A stretch of 64,000 nucleotides of DNA from JAUIAI01 sp050633665 (GTDB taxonomy: Bacteria; Pseudomonadota; Gammaproteobacteria; Burkholderiales; Burkholderiaceae_E). The notes under the pieces were generated by a model. The model worked only from the letters and a program-made list of their open reading frames with translations, had not been told where the DNA came from and did not search any database. Positions 8,963-17,232 of this stretch are shown piece by piece. Every line of letters starts with the position of its first letter. The stretch's first letter is position 1. A program made the position numbers and the translations under genes. The stretch covers positions 124,001 through 188,000 of the forward strand of contig JBOEGY010000002.1 of the NCBI GenBank assembly GCA_050633665.1, read 5' to 3'.

Positions 8963-9212
8963 TACCCAGGCGTTTCGCACCAGTTTCTTGCGACGAGCGC
9001 CACGCCGCCGGCCGAATCGGCTGCCCTGGCAGTCTGTTTGGCTATAATGATCTGATAAATAGGCAAATTGGCCGATGCGGCGTGTTTGGCCGGTTAAGGA
9101 TGTAAGCGTTTGCGTCCGAACGGCCGCCAATCGCCCGAATGGGTCATACTTCGCCGCACTTAATGAGGGCTGGTGACGATAGCCAACGCCCAAAACAATC
9201 AGGTTCTAGTGA

Positions 9213-10568
9213 ATGGGGATTTTCCACGCGTATGACGTCCGCGGGGTTTATGGGGAGACGTTAACAACGGATCTGGCACGCAGGATTGGCTATTTTCTTC
9301 CTCGCCTGCTCGACACCTCCCAGGTTCTGGTGGGCCAGGATGCCCGGGAATCGTCACCGGCATTGTTTGAAGCACTATCGGCCGGGATAACACTGGCCGG
9401 CGCTGATGTGACCTCCCTGGGCTTGTGTACTACGCCAATGGTCTATTTTCACACCGCGCGCAAGGGGTTCGACGCTTCGGTGTGTATTACCGCCTCGCAT
9501 AATCCGGCGCGCTACAACGGCTTCAAAGTCTCCACGACTGACTCCAGACCGGTTGGCTATGAAAGCGGGCTCGGCCAGCTCGAGCAATGGGTGAATGACG
9601 TTCAGGGCGAGCCAATGACGCCGGCTGCCCGCCCGGGCAGCGTCCGGACACTCGATGGGAAGTCGGAGTATCTCGATTTTCTGGCCACCCTGGAAGCGCC
9701 GTCCGGCGAATTGAGCATGGCGATTGACTGCTCCAACGGCATGGCGGGCTTGCTGGCCCGGGAAGTGTTTGGCCCTGACCCGGACTATCTGTACGACACC
9801 ATTGACTGCACGTTTCCGAACCATCCGCCAGACCCCTCGAATCCGTCCACGCTTGAGGTGCTGCGAGAGGCAGTCCTGACGGGCGAGCGCGATCTGGGCA
9901 TGGTCTTTGACGGCGATGCTGACCGTGTCATGTTTCTGGACGAACGCGGACGTTTTGTGCCGCCAGACCTGATTATCGCGGTCCTGGGCCTGTACTTCCA
10001 TCAAAAAGGGGTCGCAGATCCGTTGGTGTTGCAAGACGTAAGAACATCCAAAGCCGTGTCAGAGTTCCTCGCCCCTCTGGGTGGGACGGTACAAACTTGG
10101 AAAGTTGGTCGGGCTTTTGCGGCGCGGCGGCTACGTGAAATCAACGGACTCGTGGGCGGCGAACTGGCCGGACACTATTACTTCAGGGATTTCGCGTTCA
10201 GCGATTCAGCCATGCTGGCAGCACTGCGCGTCATTGATGTCGTGGCAGCGGAAAAGCGGGCAGGCCGACGTTTTTCAGAGCTGATTGACCAGATCCGGCG
10301 TTATAGCGGGTCCGGCGAGATCAACTTTGAACTGACGGCGAAACAGGCGGCGATGGATGCCGTTAAAAGTTATTTTGTTACACATGAGCATCCCGAAGCC
10401 GTGCACGATTTTGACGGCTATCGGCTAGAGTTTTCGGACTGGTGGTTCTGTATCCGCCAGTCGAACACCGAACCTTTGCTGCGACTTGTCGTCGAAGCAC
10501 AGGGGCAGGATCAACTGGATCAGAGAGTGGCTCAGATTCGCGCGATCATTGAAGAACACCGGGATTGA
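9213..10568 (+). CDS. Phosphomannomutase/phosphoglucomutase (alpha-D-phosphohexomutase)
   Basis: The 451-residue protein has the four-domain phosphohexomutase pattern. The catalytic phosphoserine loop is ITASHNPARYNGFK, the metal loop is FDGDADR, the sugar-binding region includes GGELAGHYYF, and a C-terminal RQSNTEPLLRLVVE binds the phosphate. It interconverts hexose 1- and 6-phosphates, supplying mannose-1-P or glucose-1-P for nucleotide sugars. A sugar nucleotidyltransferase gene starts 33 bases downstream, consistent with one activation pathway. Which hexose is preferred (AlgC-like dual specificity or ManB) cannot be read from sequence. Confidence 0.93.
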   Translation: MGIFHAYDVRGVYGETLTTDLARRIGYFLPRLLDTSQVLVGQDARESSPALFEALSAGITLAGADVTSLGLCTTPMVYFHTARKGFDASVCITASHNPARYNGFKVSTTDSRPVGYESGLGQLEQWVNDVQGEPMTPAARPGSVRTLDGKSEYLDFLATLEAPSGELSMAIDCSNGMAGLLAREVFGPDPDYLYDTIDCTFPNHPPDPSNPSTLEVLREAVLTGERDLGMVFDGDADRVMFLDERGRFVPPDLIIAVLGLYFHQKGVADPLVLQDVRTSKAVSEFLAPLGGTVQTWKVGRAFAARRLREINGLVGGELAGHYYFRDFAFSDSAMLAALRVIDVVAAEKRAGRRFSELIDQIRRYSGSGEINFELTAKQAAMDAVKSYFVTHEHPEAVHDFDGYRLEFSDWWFCIRQSNTEPLLRLVVEAQGQDQLDQRVAQIRAIIEEHRD

Positions 10569-10601
10569 CCTGAAGCTCAAGTCGCTTCACATGGAGAAAA
10601 A

Positions 10602-11450
10602 ATGTCTGATCTGATTGGCGTATTGCCCGCTGCTGGCCGTGGTTCACGGCTCGGTCCGATTCCGAGCAGTAAGGAAGTAATGCCGCTGGGTTTTGACCCG
10701 GATCATCCGGTTGCGGAAGGTCAGGGGGGCTGGCGCCCGTTCACGACGATCGAAGCGCATCTCGACGGATTCAAGCAGGCTGGTATCGAAAAAGTCGTCG
10801 TCATTCTGGGTAGCAACAAACAAGACATCATGGAATATCTCGGTGGTGGCGCGCGCTACGGCCTGAGTATTTCCTACCTGTTTCAGGAAGAGCTGCGCGG
10901 TATGCCGTTTGCGCTGGATCTCGCGAACCCATGGTCACAGGGTGCGACAACCGTCTTTACCATGCCGGACACTTTGATCGAGCCGAACAATTCAACGGCG
11001 CGTCTGCTGCAGTCACATCAGAAGGCTGGTGCTGATTTATCGCTGGGCTTGTTTGAAACCAACAATCCGAGCAAGTTCGGTATGGTGGAACTCGATAGCG
11101 ACAACCGGATTGTCCGTTTTGATGACAAGCCGCGCCGTACCAACCTGCATCTGATGTGGGGCCTGGCAGCATGGTCGCCTGTTTTTGCCAGCTTTATGCA
11201 CGAGCGGCTCGAGAGGATAGCCAAAGGCGGCAAGGAAACCGTCCTGAGTGATATTTTTGCTGAAGCCTTGAAGGCTGGCCTGCACGTACAAGGCGTAGAG
11301 CTCAGGGGTGCCACTTACAACGATATCGGGACACCGGAAGAATTCCAACTGGTAGTACGCAAGCTGGCATTGCGGGCGGCTGGCGAGGATGTTGACTCTG
11401 ACGAGGTCAGTGCTACGCCGCGGCTAACTGTTGTTCGAGGTGGGCGATAA
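10602..11450 (+). CDS. Sugar-phosphate nucleotidyltransferase (RmlA/GalU-like fold)
   Basis: The 282-residue product opens with the nucleotide-binding signature LPAAGRGSRLGPIPSSKEVMPLG, a divergent form of the usual G-x-G-T/S-R-x-x-P-x-x-K-x-x motif. Further on it has a TMPDTLIEP strand in the place of the metal-binding Asp and a FDDKP segment. It would join a hexose-1-phosphate to a nucleoside triphosphate. GGAG lies six bases before the ATG. The upstream mutase probably supplies its substrate. The nucleotide and sugar are unknown. The 3' end overlaps the convergent GT14 gene by 38 bases. Confidence 0.85.
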   Translation: MSDLIGVLPAAGRGSRLGPIPSSKEVMPLGFDPDHPVAEGQGGWRPFTTIEAHLDGFKQAGIEKVVVILGSNKQDIMEYLGGGARYGLSISYLFQEELRGMPFALDLANPWSQGATTVFTMPDTLIEPNNSTARLLQSHQKAGADLSLGLFETNNPSKFGMVELDSDNRIVRFDDKPRRTNLHLMWGLAAWSPVFASFMHERLERIAKGGKETVLSDIFAEALKAGLHVQGVELRGATYNDIGTPEEFQLVVRKLALRAAGEDVDSDEVSATPRLTVVRGGR

Positions 11451-12273
11451 CCTTGTCGTCGATATTGGGGTCGAACTTACGCGCGTAGAAATCAGGACTT
11501 TTCAGTAAGACATCAAGGTGTTGCTCGGTCCAGGTGCGGGGCCGGGGGGTTCCTTCGCTGAAGTCGATCAGACGCAAATCGTCATTGATCAGCGTGTCCT
11601 TGAACGGCGAATCCATAATGAACGTCTGAATAAACATCTCGTCGGTGGCATAGGTGTAGCGGAAGAACTTGCGGTACACCTGGAGGCGGGGCGAGCTGAG
11701 AAGATGCTCGCAAAAGGCCCGGTTCAGCGTGAAGTACGACGACCCACCGTAGTATCTGGCGTCGCCAAGATAACGCTCCCAGCGGTTCCAGCGCAGCTTG
11801 GGGATGTTTAGCCCGCCTTTCATGCGCGGCAATTCCAGGCGGACATGTTTGATGCGTTTGGGGCCGTCGATCCATTCAATCGTCGGATCAAAGTACTCAA
11901 CATAATTACAGTCCGGCTCGGCCTTGAGTTGGCTCAGAATGGCCTCCTGCGACCGGAGCGGGAAGTCCTGCCCGCTGAGGTTCGAAAAGAAGAGCCAGGA
12001 TTTGTCCAGATCAAGCAGGAGCTGAATGGCAGCGAGCGTGGCGTCGACAACGCTCCAGGACGCCCAGCGCACGTCGCGGGCCGGCATAAGATGAACATTA
12101 TCCATCGAGCGGGCAAACTCAGCGGCCGCCCGGTGAACCGACTGATCTGATTTGACATCAACATGGAGAACAAACAGGTTCTCGGGATGGCTTGCGGCCC
12201 GGATCAGTCGGATGAACTGGGCCGGATTGTTGTGGACCAGGACGAGGTGGGCGTGGGTGACATGTTGGGTCAA
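11413..12273 (-). CDS. GT14-like beta-1,6-N-acetylglucosaminyltransferase (core-2/I-branching fold)
   Basis: The protein has 286 residues when started at the TTG at 12273, which has AGGA seven bases upstream and leads directly into the first strand (HAHLVLVHNNPAQF). An ATG at 12378 in the same frame would overlap the divergent M14 gene and lacks a good ribosome site. GT14 hallmarks are a VHVDVKSD acidic motif, the RWASWSVVDATLAA helix, FSNLSGQDFPL, and a YGGSSYF/ATDEMFIQT region. In animals such enzymes branch O-glycans. Bacterial members occur in surface-polysaccharide loci. Acceptor and donor are unknown here. Confidence 0.8.
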   Translation of the reverse strand: MTQHVTHAHLVLVHNNPAQFIRLIRAASHPENLFVLHVDVKSDQSVHRAAAEFARSMDNVHLMPARDVRWASWSVVDATLAAIQLLLDLDKSWLFFSNLSGQDFPLRSQEAILSQLKAEPDCNYVEYFDPTIEWIDGPKRIKHVRLELPRMKGGLNIPKLRWNRWERYLGDARYYGGSSYFTLNRAFCEHLLSSPRLQVYRKFFRYTYATDEMFIQTFIMDSPFKDTLINDDLRLIDFSEGTPRPRTWTEQHLDVLLKSPDFYARKFDPNIDDKVIAHLEQQLAAA

Positions 12274-12356
12274 GCTGAATTCCTGAGGGATCTTGGCAGG
12301 GCTTAGGCATACGAGTGTTTTAGTTTGCACACACCCTGTTGCTATAAACTGCGGAA

Positions 12357-14093
12357 ATGACCCGCAAAACGACGACAAGTAAAAGTCAAAAGGCCGCCTT
12401 GCGGTCTGTCTCGTACGTTTGTCGCTGGTTCGTAGCTGTCGTCATCGCCAGCTTGCTCGGGGCATGTACGGTGATACCGACCGCTGGTCTCGACGAAAGT
12501 CTGGTTGCCGACGACCACCGGTATATGCCGAAAGCGAGTGAGGTATTAACGCAACCGAACGCGATCATAAACCGGTTTTTTCCTGATCCGCCGGTCATTA
12601 TCGAAACACCGGCGTTTTCGACCCGAAACCGTTTCACTTCCCAGCATGAGATGCTCGGATTTATCGATCGCTTACGGATTCGAACAAGCCACTTGCATGT
12701 CCTGAATCTTGGTTTTTCGCAGCAGGGTCGCCGGATTCCGATGCTGGTCTTTACCTTGGCGCCAGGCGGGACGGCCCAACACCTGATAGAGACCGGTAAA
12801 CCGACGGTCTGGGTGCATGCCCAGCTACACGGCAATGAACCTGCCGCAGGCGAGGGCGCCCTGGCGCTGGCCGGTCAGCTGGCGGACAAACTGGTATATG
12901 TCCTGGATCGAATCAATGTCGTCATCGTTCCGCGGGTAAACGTCGACGGCTCGGCCTTCTTTGAACGGAATGCTTCAAACCAACGGGATCTTAATCGCGA
13001 CAGCCTGCGGCTCGATGTCCAGGAATCGCTGGCGCTGCGCCGGACCAATATTGCCTATGGCCCGGCTGTTACCGTCGATGCGCACGAGTATTACGCCGCC
13101 CGTCGGTCGCTCAGCGTCCTGGGCGAGAGTCAATACCTGGAGTCGCATGATTTGCTGGTGCAGGGGGCGGAAAACGGCAACGTACCCCGCCGCCTGCGTG
13201 AGCTCACCAGTGGCGTGTTTCTGAACAATATTGTCAGAGACTCCCATGCTGCGGGGTTGCGGGTGCACCCGTATTACACCGTTCGCATTCACGAAGCCGA
13301 GGAGGGGGGTGGTCGTTATCGGGTCGCCCTGGCTTCCGGCGGCAGTGACGCCCGTATCGGACGTAATTTTCATGGTTTGTTGAATCAGGTCTCAATCCTG
13401 CTGGAAAGCCGTGGTATCGGTATTGGGCGCCAGAGTTTCCGCCGACGCGTGTATTCCCAACTTGTGGCGATGCAAAGTGTTATTGAAACGGCTTACCGTA
13501 AGGCTCCTGAGTTGTTGCAGACTATTCGCGACGCTCAGGCCGAAGTTGTTGCCCAGGGTGCGGTTACCGGCGATAGCGATCCCCTGATTCTGCGATCGCG
13601 CCGAACGGAAATTGACTCATACGTGATTCCTTACATCAATACTTCCACTCGCCAGGCCGAACTGATCGAAACCCGTTATCTGAGTTTTGATCCACTGGTG
13701 CCGGTGCTCGAACGTGAGCGGCCGTTCGCCTATATTTTGACACCAGAGGCACGCGCTGCAGTCGTGCGCCTGGAGGCGTTCGGGGTCCAGGTATTGCCGC
13801 TGGGGGAGGCCCGTTTATTGCCGGTTGAGGCTTTCCGGGTGGTGGAGGCTCGCCATGAGTCTCGCCCCTATGAAGGCGTCTTGCGACGGCGCACCCGAAT
13901 TGTCATGGAAGAAAAAATTCTCGAGGTGCCCAGCGGCAGTTCAATTGTTTATATGTCACAACCGCTGGGCAACCTGATCGCGGAATTGCTCGAGCCGGAA
14001 GCCGGCGACAGTTTCGTCACGTTTGGCGTTCTGAAGTCCACGCTGGATCAGCTGTTGCCAATTTATCGTTACATGGACCCGCTGGGGGTCTGA
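12357..14093 (+). CDS. M14-family zinc carboxypeptidase-like lipoprotein
   Basis: The 578-residue protein has an N-terminal hydrophobic segment ending in the lipobox LLGAC, so it is probably lipidated and periplasmic or outer-membrane bound. The M14 zinc site is visible as HGNE (first His and Glu). The VPRVNVDG segment and N-x-R-D-L-N-R-D (substrate-binding Asn/Arg) follow, and VDAHEYY supplies the third zinc ligand. The final 200 residues form a second, unrecognised region. The retropepsin-like gene starts 22 bases downstream, followed by overlapping genes for the transglutaminase-7TM and ATP-grasp proteins. The four probably form one operon. The substrate may be an isopeptide or amino-acyl modification related to the ATP-grasp product; this is inference. 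Confidence 0.8.
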   Translation: MTRKTTTSKSQKAALRSVSYVCRWFVAVVIASLLGACTVIPTAGLDESLVADDHRYMPKASEVLTQPNAIINRFFPDPPVIIETPAFSTRNRFTSQHEMLGFIDRLRIRTSHLHVLNLGFSQQGRRIPMLVFTLAPGGTAQHLIETGKPTVWVHAQLHGNEPAAGEGALALAGQLADKLVYVLDRINVVIVPRVNVDGSAFFERNASNQRDLNRDSLRLDVQESLALRRTNIAYGPAVTVDAHEYYAARRSLSVLGESQYLESHDLLVQGAENGNVPRRLRELTSGVFLNNIVRDSHAAGLRVHPYYTVRIHEAEEGGGRYRVALASGGSDARIGRNFHGLLNQVSILLESRGIGIGRQSFRRRVYSQLVAMQSVIETAYRKAPELLQTIRDAQAEVVAQGAVTGDSDPLILRSRRTEIDSYVIPYINTSTRQAELIETRYLSFDPLVPVLERERPFAYILTPEARAAVVRLEAFGVQVLPLGEARLLPVEAFRVVEARHESRPYEGVLRRRTRIVMEEKILEVPSGSSIVYMSQPLGNLIAELLEPEAGDSFVTFGVLKSTLDQLLPIYRYMDPLGV

Positions 14094-14115
14094 CTCTTTT
14101 ACAAAGGGGTTTTCA

Positions 14116-14703
14116 ATGCAAATTACCAAGGCGCCAAAGCGCGGGCTGACCCGCACGATTCCGATGACACTTCTGGCGCTTTTGCTGTCAGGGTCGTTGA
14201 CAAGCGTCGAGGTTCTGGCGGAAAGCCCGGCTCGTAGTGGCAACCTGAATTCCAGTACGGCCACGACCGGTACAGTCGCAGGTTTCGTCGAGAACGCCTG
14301 GTTTGATGACAACAAAATTGCCTTTCCTGCCAAGCTGGACACAGGTGCCAACAGCTCATCAATCAATGTGCCGCGCTACAAAACCTTCAAGCGAGATAGT
14401 CAGGACTGGGTCCGCATTGACATCAACAACCGGGTCGGGCAGCAGTTGGTCCTGGAGGTGCCGATTGACCGGTACGTCACCATTCGGCGCGCGGGCACGC
14501 GAAAAACTCAGCGCCCGATTGTGAAGCTCACGATCTGTGTAGGAGGCCAGACAGCGAACACTGAATTTACGCTTGCCGACCGAACCGGGCAGAGTTATCA
14601 GATTCTGGTCGGGAGGAAATTCATGGAAGGGCGATTGCTGGTGGATTCCGGCGCTCAGAACCTGCTGAAAGGGCGGTGCCGGGCCGGCGCTGAAAACTCA
14701 TGA
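14116..14703 (+). CDS. Retropepsin-like (RimB/COG4067-type) aspartic peptidase, secreted
   Basis: The 195-residue product has an N-terminal signal peptide ending near VLAES and one compact domain with the active-site strand KLDTGANSSS (the D-T-G triad of retropepsins). A late LVGRKFMEGRLLVDSG segment is the second conserved block. The family was long called ATP-dependent zinc protease. It is known as the genomic partner of RimK-like ATP-grasp ligases. Its stop codon overlaps the start of the transglutaminase-7TM gene by four bases (ATGA). The signal peptide puts it in the periplasm, unlike cytosolic RimB. Confidence 0.87.
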   Translation: MQITKAPKRGLTRTIPMTLLALLLSGSLTSVEVLAESPARSGNLNSSTATTGTVAGFVENAWFDDNKIAFPAKLDTGANSSSINVPRYKTFKRDSQDWVRIDINNRVGQQLVLEVPIDRYVTIRRAGTRKTQRPIVKLTICVGGQTANTEFTLADRTGQSYQILVGRKFMEGRLLVDSGAQNLLKGRCRAGAENS

Positions 14704-16244
14704 AGAATTCGCACGTCTATATGCTCTCGATCGGACTGACGTTTCTCGGTCTGTTGATCTTTGTCTGCAAACTGGCTTTCACCGGGTTGCCGGTCAAACC
14801 CGGTGAGCTGGCAACTGCCTGGAATATCGAGCATCAACTGGAATTCGATGCCGACGGCGGGCCCGTAAAAGCAGTTGTCAATGTCCCGCCCAGCAGCCTG
14901 GACAAGGCCGTTGTACGGGAGCGGGTCGTTTCCACTCAATATGGTTTGTCCAGAGGGCGGGACGAACTGGATAATCGCGTCGTAACACTGACCACCCGTG
15001 ATGCACAGGGGCCGCAGGTTATCTATCTGACCTCACTCGTACACAAGTACCGTGGATTCGAAGAGGCGCCAAAAGTCATGTTGGCTGATGTCAAGCTGCC
15101 GAAAGTCTCCGTAGACGGAGCGGCATTGACGGCAGCGCGCGAAATGCTTGGCATTGCGGAGGCTCGCTCAGCGGACAATACGTCTCTGGTTACCACTTTG
15201 CTTGGCTTGCTAGATGTTGGCGCTTTAGCTGATAACCTGACGACGCTTACCGGCGGCGAGACCGGACTGCGGGCGAAGGTAGATGCGGCAGTGGCCATTC
15301 TGGGTTTACGTAATCTGTCAGCGCGCAGAGTCAACGGTGTGAAGCTTACCGGCAGTACCAAAACGCCGGAGTTCACTTACTGGCTTGAGGTATTGATCGA
15401 CCAGCAGTGGGTGGCGTTTTCGGCAGGTCGTGCAACCAGCATAATCGACGATGATTTATTCCCTTGGTGGCGCGGTACCTATCCACTCGTGTCGGTCGAG
15501 GGCGCCAAAAACGTCGAATCCAGAATCTCTATCGTTCGAATCGAGCAGCGGGTGCTGGATCAGGTGTTGTCGGGCAATACGGCGACCCCGGTTGGCAAAG
15601 AGTTTCTGAAACTTTCGCTGTTTGGTCTGCCACTTGCCACGCAGAACGTGTTCAAGGTACTGATGGTTGTCCCGATCGGTATTCTGGTTCTGGTGTTGAT
15701 TCGAAACGTGGTCGGCATCAAGAGCCTGGGCACGTTTATGCCTGTCCTGATCGCGCTTGCCCTGCACCAGACGCATGTCTTGTGGGGGGCGATGATCTTT
15801 ACGTTTATTGTGGCCCTCGGTTTGCTGTTCCGTTTTTACCTGGAACATTTGAAGCTGTTGCTGGTTCCCCGGCTGGCAGCAGTGCTGACTTTTGTCGTGC
15901 TGGTCATGGCAATGATGAGTGTTGTGACGCATGCACTAGGGTTTGTACAAGGCTTGTCAGTCGCTTTGTTCCCGATGGTCATCCTGACCATGACGATTGA
16001 GCGAATATCCGTGTTGTGGGACGAACGTGGCGCGGGCGAGGCAATCAAACAAAGCCTGTCCAGCCTTGTCATTGCCATGCTCTTGTGCATTCTGATTTCG
16101 TTTCCAATCCTGGAGCACTTGTTCTTTACCTTCCCTGAGCTACACCTGATCGTGATTGCCGCGTTGCTATTGCTTGGTCGCTATACCGGTTATCGCTTGT
16201 TGGAGTTGCCTCGTTTCAGGGAATTATCGCGGGAGGCCGACTAA
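14700..16244 (+). CDS. Inactive transglutaminase-like domain fused to seven transmembrane helices
   Basis: The 514-residue protein has one N-terminal membrane span (about residues 7-27) and an extracytoplasmic domain of nearly 300 residues. A cluster of about seven hydrophobic helices starts near residue 320 (FKVLMVVPIGILVLVLI). This is the architecture of the Transglut_i_TM plus 7TM_transglut families described in RimK-like operons. The extracytoplasmic domain includes a VNGVKLTGSTKTPEFTYW strand region and lacks an evident Cys-His-Asp triad. Its role may be as a receptor or scaffold that coordinates the peptidase outside and the ligase inside; this is inferred. It overlaps both neighbours by 1-4 bases. 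Confidence 0.88.
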   Translation: MKNSHVYMLSIGLTFLGLLIFVCKLAFTGLPVKPGELATAWNIEHQLEFDADGGPVKAVVNVPPSSLDKAVVRERVVSTQYGLSRGRDELDNRVVTLTTRDAQGPQVIYLTSLVHKYRGFEEAPKVMLADVKLPKVSVDGAALTAAREMLGIAEARSADNTSLVTTLLGLLDVGALADNLTTLTGGETGLRAKVDAAVAILGLRNLSARRVNGVKLTGSTKTPEFTYWLEVLIDQQWVAFSAGRATSIIDDDLFPWWRGTYPLVSVEGAKNVESRISIVRIEQRVLDQVLSGNTATPVGKEFLKLSLFGLPLATQNVFKVLMVVPIGILVLVLIRNVVGIKSLGTFMPVLIALALHQTHVLWGAMIFTFIVALGLLFRFYLEHLKLLLVPRLAAVLTFVVLVMAMMSVVTHALGFVQGLSVALFPMVILTMTIERISVLWDERGAGEAIKQSLSSLVIAMLLCILISFPILEHLFFTFPELHLIVIAALLLLGRYTGYRLLELPRFRELSREAD

Positions 16245-17206
16245 TGTTCGCGCTGCCGCATCAGCTTTCCCGAAAAGGCATCATTGGGCTGAATCAGCGT
16301 AATGCAGGCATTATCCTGCCCTATAACGATCGCAGTCGTTATCCGCTGGTTGATGACAAGGCTCAAACCAAGAAGCTCGCTATTGATGCCGGTCTGGCCG
16401 TGCCTGAACTGTACGGCGACATCGCTTATGCAGGCCAAGTCAAGGATTTCTCAACCATCATTGCCGATCACAAGGAGTTCGTGATCAAACCGGCGCAAGG
16501 CGCGGGTGGTGACGGCATCATTGTTATCAAAGACCGCTTTGGCGGGTATTTTCAGAAAGCCAACGGGCAGCTTACGGACGAAGAAACCTTGCTGTTCCAT
16601 ATTCAGAATTCACTTGGTGGCGTGTTCAGTCTGGGCGGTCAGCCCGATCGCGTCCTGATTGAATACTGCGTCAAGTTTGATCCTGTCTTTGAGAAGATCT
16701 CTTATCAGGGGGTTCCGGATGTCCGGGTAATTGTTTTCCTGGGCGTGCCCATTATGGCGATGGTTCGGCTACCCACGCGGATGTCGGACGGGCGGGCTAA
16801 CCTGCACCAGGGGGCGATTGGCACCGGCGTTGACCTGCGCTCGGGGACTACCTTGTCCGCGGTCTGGCTGAACAAGGTCATTGACCGCCACCCCGACACC
16901 CGTGAACCAGTCAGCGGTGTGGCTATTCCTCACTGGGATCAGATCATGGATATTTCAGCTCGCACCTACGAGCTGACCGGCCTGGGTTATCAGGGCGTAG
17001 ATGTTGTGCTCGATCGTGATCTTGGTCCGCTAATTCTTGAGCTCAACGCCCGCCCCGGATTGAACATCCAGATTGCCAACAAGGCGGGCCTTCAACCGAG
17101 GCTTGACGCGGTGACACAGGCGATTGGGTCTTTGAAGTCCCCCGATGAGCGAGTCGCGTTTGCACGCGAACATTTTGCTGCGGCCCATGTGCCCGGCACC
17201 GTCTGA
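16244..17206 (+). CDS. Alpha-L-glutamate ligase-like ATP-grasp protein (RimK-like)
   Basis: The 320-residue cytosolic protein is an ATP-grasp enzyme. It shows the FVIKPAQGAGGDGIIV lysine and glycine loop, a VLIEYCVKFD segment and a VDVVLDRDLGPLILELNARPG metal-binding end (E and N ligands). It belongs to the group always found with the inactive transglutaminase-7TM protein. Family knowledge says such enzymes form amide bonds to amino acids, often glutamate, with ATP. Acceptor and product are unknown. Start and stop are coupled to the preceding gene (TAATG overlap). Confidence 0.88.
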   Translation: MFALPHQLSRKGIIGLNQRNAGIILPYNDRSRYPLVDDKAQTKKLAIDAGLAVPELYGDIAYAGQVKDFSTIIADHKEFVIKPAQGAGGDGIIVIKDRFGGYFQKANGQLTDEETLLFHIQNSLGGVFSLGGQPDRVLIEYCVKFDPVFEKISYQGVPDVRVIVFLGVPIMAMVRLPTRMSDGRANLHQGAIGTGVDLRSGTTLSAVWLNKVIDRHPDTREPVSGVAIPHWDQIMDISARTYELTGLGYQGVDVVLDRDLGPLILELNARPGLNIQIANKAGLQPRLDAVTQAIGSLKSPDERVAFAREHFAAAHVPGTV

Positions 17207-17232
17207 TCAATCGGGTCGCCAGGAGAGTGAGT

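Noticed and set aside
9043..9048. TATAAT box ahead of the phosphohexomutase gene
   Set aside because: No acceptable -35 box at 16-18 bases spacing, so the promoter could not be supported.
9375..10034. 219-residue minus-strand frame within the phosphohexomutase gene
   Set aside because: Fully covered by a strongly conserved enzyme on the other strand.
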